Positions 62,199 through 64,000 of a DNA stretch of 64,000 bases are shown here, piece after piece. The stretch lies in the NCBI RefSeq assembly GCF_003590835.1, contig NZ_QYUQ01000002.1:620001-684000 (forward strand), in the 5' to 3' direction. The translations under genes were made by a program, and so were the position numbers. The stretch's first letter is position 1; each line of letters begins with the position of its first letter. This stretch comes from Noviherbaspirillum sedimenti (GTDB lineage: Bacteria > Pseudomonadota > Gammaproteobacteria > Burkholderiales > Burkholderiaceae_D). The notes beneath the pieces were generated by a model, which worked only from the letters and a program-made list of their open reading frames with translations, searched no databases and was not told the DNA's origin.

Positions 62199-62993
62199 TT
62201 ATTGCGCGACGATGCCGCCGTCGACAGGGAGTGAAATTCCGCGAATCTGGTCGGCCGCGGCGCTGCATAAAAAGGCGACCGTTTCGCCGATTTGTTCCGT
62301 GCTGACAAATTCGCCGGAAGGCTGCTTTTCGGACAGCATGCGTTTTTTGATTTCGACGTCCGACAGTCCTTCCTGCTGTGCACGCATATCGACTTGCGTC
62401 TGGACCAGCGGCGTCAGTACCCAGCCGGGGCAAATTGCATTGCAGGTCACGCTGTGCGCTGCCGTCTCAAGCGCCGTTGCCTTGGTCAACCCAAGCAGCC
62501 CATGTTTGGCGGCGATGTAGGCGGATTTGTTGGCGGACGCGATCAGGCCGTGGGCGGACGAAATGTTGACGATACGGCCCCAGTTTTTCGATAGCATGTG
62601 TGGCAAGGCCAGGCGTGTCGTGTGAAATGCAGCGGTTAGATTGATCGCCAGTACCGCGTTCCATTTCTCCGGTGGAAATTCCACAATGCTCGAGACGAAT
62701 TGAATGCCGGCGTTGTTTACGAGGATATCGACGCCGCCGAATTTTTCGTGCGCAAAACGGATCATCGATTCGATCTCGTCGGCTTTCTCGATATCGGCGC
62801 CATGGTAAGTACAATGCACATCGCCGCTTTCGGCAAGCGCATTGCGCACCGCTTCGATCGCCTGTGGTTCGCCAAAGCCATTCAAGATGATGTTTGCGCC
62901 TTGCCTGGCGAGCGAGCGTGCGATGCCCAGGCCGATGCCGGAAGTCGACCCGGTGACCAAGGCTGTTTTGCCTCTGAGGGGTTGAATTTTCAT
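62199..62993 (-). CDS. 3-hydroxybutyrate dehydrogenase-like SDR
   Basis: 264 residues. NAD loop TGSTSGIGLGIA, NNAGIQFV, catalytic Ser146, Tyr159 and Lys163 (SAYIAAKHG), and the ICPGWVLTPLVQTQ segment typical of bacterial D-3-hydroxybutyrate dehydrogenase. It may oxidise a 3-hydroxy acid to the beta-keto acid used by the BKACE enzyme, or reduce the acetoacetate that enzyme releases. First gene of the minus-strand operon, about 130 bp from a -24/-12 promoter. Confidence 0.88.
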   Translation of the reverse strand: MKIQPLRGKTALVTGSTSGIGLGIARSLARQGANIILNGFGEPQAIEAVRNALAESGDVHCTYHGADIEKADEIESMIRFAHEKFGGVDILVNNAGIQFVSSIVEFPPEKWNAVLAINLTAAFHTTRLALPHMLSKNWGRIVNISSAHGLIASANKSAYIAAKHGLLGLTKATALETAAHSVTCNAICPGWVLTPLVQTQVDMRAQQEGLSDVEIKKRMLSEKQPSGEFVSTEQIGETVAFLCSAAADQIRGISLPVDGGIVAQ

Positions 62994-63121
62994 GATGTTA
63001 AAAATTTAAAAGATGGTCGGGTTATGTTTAGCGCGTCGAGATGTTCTTGTCGGTCAGCGTGGCATCGAATATCAAAGCCCGCGCCTTACCTGCGTTTGCA
63101 ATATCGAACGCAATGGCTATC

Positions 63122-63136
63122 GCAAAAACGATGCCA
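63122..63136 (-). promoter_or_regulatory. Sigma54 (-24/-12) promoter
   Basis: On the minus strand TGGCATCGTTTTTGC, with GG and GC exactly 10 bases apart, matches the RpoN pattern TGGCAC-N5-TTGC with one mismatch. It points toward the dehydrogenase-BKACE-binding-protein operon; transcription should begin near 63110, leaving a leader of about 115 bases. Confidence 0.8.
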
Positions 63137-63219
63137 GTCCGTTATCTAATTGATTTTGTGGGAATTTTTACGCTATCCGACCGAGGGGCAGCGAAATGCG
63201 AGGAAAATGCGGGGAAAGT

Positions 63220-63319
63220 TGTTCAATGTGAGAACAACTCCAGCGTAATAGTTTTTAAGGCTTTGATTATTATGGATAATTCCTGTTCAACTAATGAACA
63301 ATTGATCATTTATTGAACA
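63220..63319 (-). promoter_or_regulatory. Upstream activator sites TGTTC-N7-GAACA
   Basis: Three dyad sites: TGTTC/GAACA at 63220-63236 (arms extend to 8 bp, AGTTGTTC/GAACAACT), TGTTC/GAACA at 63284-63300, and a weaker TGATC/GAACA at 63303-63319 that enters the 3' end of the regulator gene. The first two centres are 64 bp apart, about six helical turns, and lie upstream of the -24/-12 promoter, as expected for binding of a sigma54 activator. Confidence 0.7.
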
Positions 63320-64000
63320 AAATGTCGAATTGCTCGATCTTTTGGTAGAGCTTGCCGCGCGAGATGCCGAGCGTGCGCGCGGCTAGTGACTTATTGCCGC
63401 GGCTGTCGCGCAATGCGGCCTCGATCAGATTCTTTTCAGTTTCGGATATAACCTTGTCGAGCCGGGGTTGAGATGATGCTACCGATCTTCGCAGTCCGTT
63501 CCGCCGCTCGGCCGCGATGTCTTTGAAGCTTGGTTTCGCAATCGGCAAGATCGGCAGAAAATTGGACGCATCGAGAACATGGGCATCGGATAGCATGCAA
63601 GCCTGTTCGAGAATATTTCCCAACTCCCGTACATTTCCGGGCCAGTCGTAATGTGCTAATAAGTCTCGCGCCGCCACGCTTAATTCCCGTTGCGCCATGC
63701 CGGATTGGGCTGCAATTTGTTCAAGAAGATGCTCGCATAGGGCATCGATATCAGCTACCCGTTCGCGCAGCGGCGGCAACGCAATCGGCAATACATTCAG
63801 TCGGTAATAGAGGTCTGAACGGAATTGTCCGGCGCTGATTAATTCGGTCAGGTTTCGGCTCGTTGCAGCGATGATCCTCACATTGATCTTCAACACCTTA
63901 TTCGCGCCTAGCGGTTCGATCTCACGCTCCTGCAGTGCGCGCAGCAGCTTCGCTTGAATCTGCATCGGCATATCCCCGATTTCATCGAGAAATAAGGTCC
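63306..64000 (-). CDS. Sigma54-dependent Fis-family transcriptional activator (N-terminal part beyond window)
   Basis: The C-terminal ~230 residues are visible; the gene runs off the window edge. AAA+ domain: Walker B TLFLDEIGDMP, the LLRALQEREIEPLG block, sensor region NVRIIAATSRNL, FRSDLYYRLNVLPIALPPLRER and YDWPGNVRELGN. A Fis-type helix-turn-helix closes it (IEAALRDSRGNKSLAARTLG, ISRGKLYQKIEQF). It activates RpoN promoters by ATP hydrolysis. It sits directly upstream of, and on the same strand as, the -24/-12-promoted operon, its probable target. The sensory domain is not visible. Confidence 0.93.
   Translation of the reverse strand, partial: TLFLDEIGDMPMQIQAKLLRALQEREIEPLGANKVLKINVRIIAATSRNLTELISAGQFRSDLYYRLNVLPIALPPLRERVADIDALCEHLLEQIAAQSGMAQRELSVAARDLLAHYDWPGNVRELGNILEQACMLSDAHVLDASNFLPILPIAKPSFKDIAAERRNGLRRSVASSQPRLDKVISETEKNLIEAALRDSRGNKSLAARTLGISRGKLYQKIEQFDILFNK

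Overview
This 64 kb window reads as chromosome of a betaproteobacterium of the order Burkholderiales, most likely the family Oxalobacteraceae. That placement is an inference from protein style and gene order (carA-carB-greA-DUF4149, yhbY/rlmE, ftsH-folP-glmM, pst-pho); no 16S rRNA gene is present. Most of it is core genome. Accessory patches lie at about 12.4-16.3 kb, 21.3-28.6 kb and 59.3-63.3 kb.

Layout. (1) 0-9.6 kb: an AraC regulator divergent from a 2,4-dienoyl-CoA-reductase-like SDR and a thiolase, then the three-gene proton-translocating transhydrogenase (pntAA-pntAB-pntB), an isovaleryl-CoA-dehydrogenase-like enzyme and ETF-ubiquinone oxidoreductase. Together they oxidise acyl-CoAs, pass the electrons to quinone and supply NADPH. 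(2) 9.8-18.9 kb: two paralogous orphan sensor histidine kinases (Cache-HAMP-PAS-PAS-HisKA_3). They flank a phage/island scar (AlpA-like gene, tRNA-Ser-like 3' end, palindromes), a leucine-rich-repeat/protein-kinase fusion and a VOC protein. (3) 18.9-21.3 kb: a formaldehyde detoxification operon frmR-frmA-frmB, with a clear FrmR operator over its promoter. (4) 21.3-28.6 kb: CoA ligase, enoyl-CoA hydratase, MFS carrier, AcuR-like TetR regulator, AcuI-like acryloyl-CoA reductase and a periplasmic binding protein. Two near-identical operators tie these genes together, and two copies of a 45-bp repeat carrying DnaA-box sequences bracket them. I read this as a candidate acrylate (or related unsaturated acid) utilisation cluster.

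(5) 28.6-38 kb: an EpsA-like LuxR regulator with a HEAT-like protein, nhaR/terC, a tiny lipoprotein, galE, a GGDEF-EAL protein and a DUF445 protein. (6) 38-44.7 kb: the phosphate regulon pstSCAB-phoU-phoB-phoR behind Pho boxes. (7) 44.8-59.3 kb: a patatin lipoprotein, an NlpC/P60 hydrolase, a response regulator with a degenerate GGDEF domain, carAB, greA, a DUF4149 protein, yhbY, rlmE, ftsH, folP, glmM, and tRNA-Pro and tRNA-Arg. (8) 59.3-64 kb: an IS3 remnant, then a minus-strand operon (3-hydroxybutyrate-dehydrogenase-like SDR, beta-keto acid cleavage enzyme, binding protein). It sits behind a -24/-12 promoter, with repeated TGTTC-N7-GAACA sites and a sigma54-dependent regulator directly upstream; the window edge cuts off that regulator's N-terminal part.

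The best candidates for something undescribed are the AcuR/AcuI cluster with its flanking repeats, the sigma54-controlled BKACE operon with its three-site upstream activator array, and the paired histidine kinases around an LRR-kinase and an integration scar. I saw no CRISPR array, rRNA gene or intact insertion sequence.
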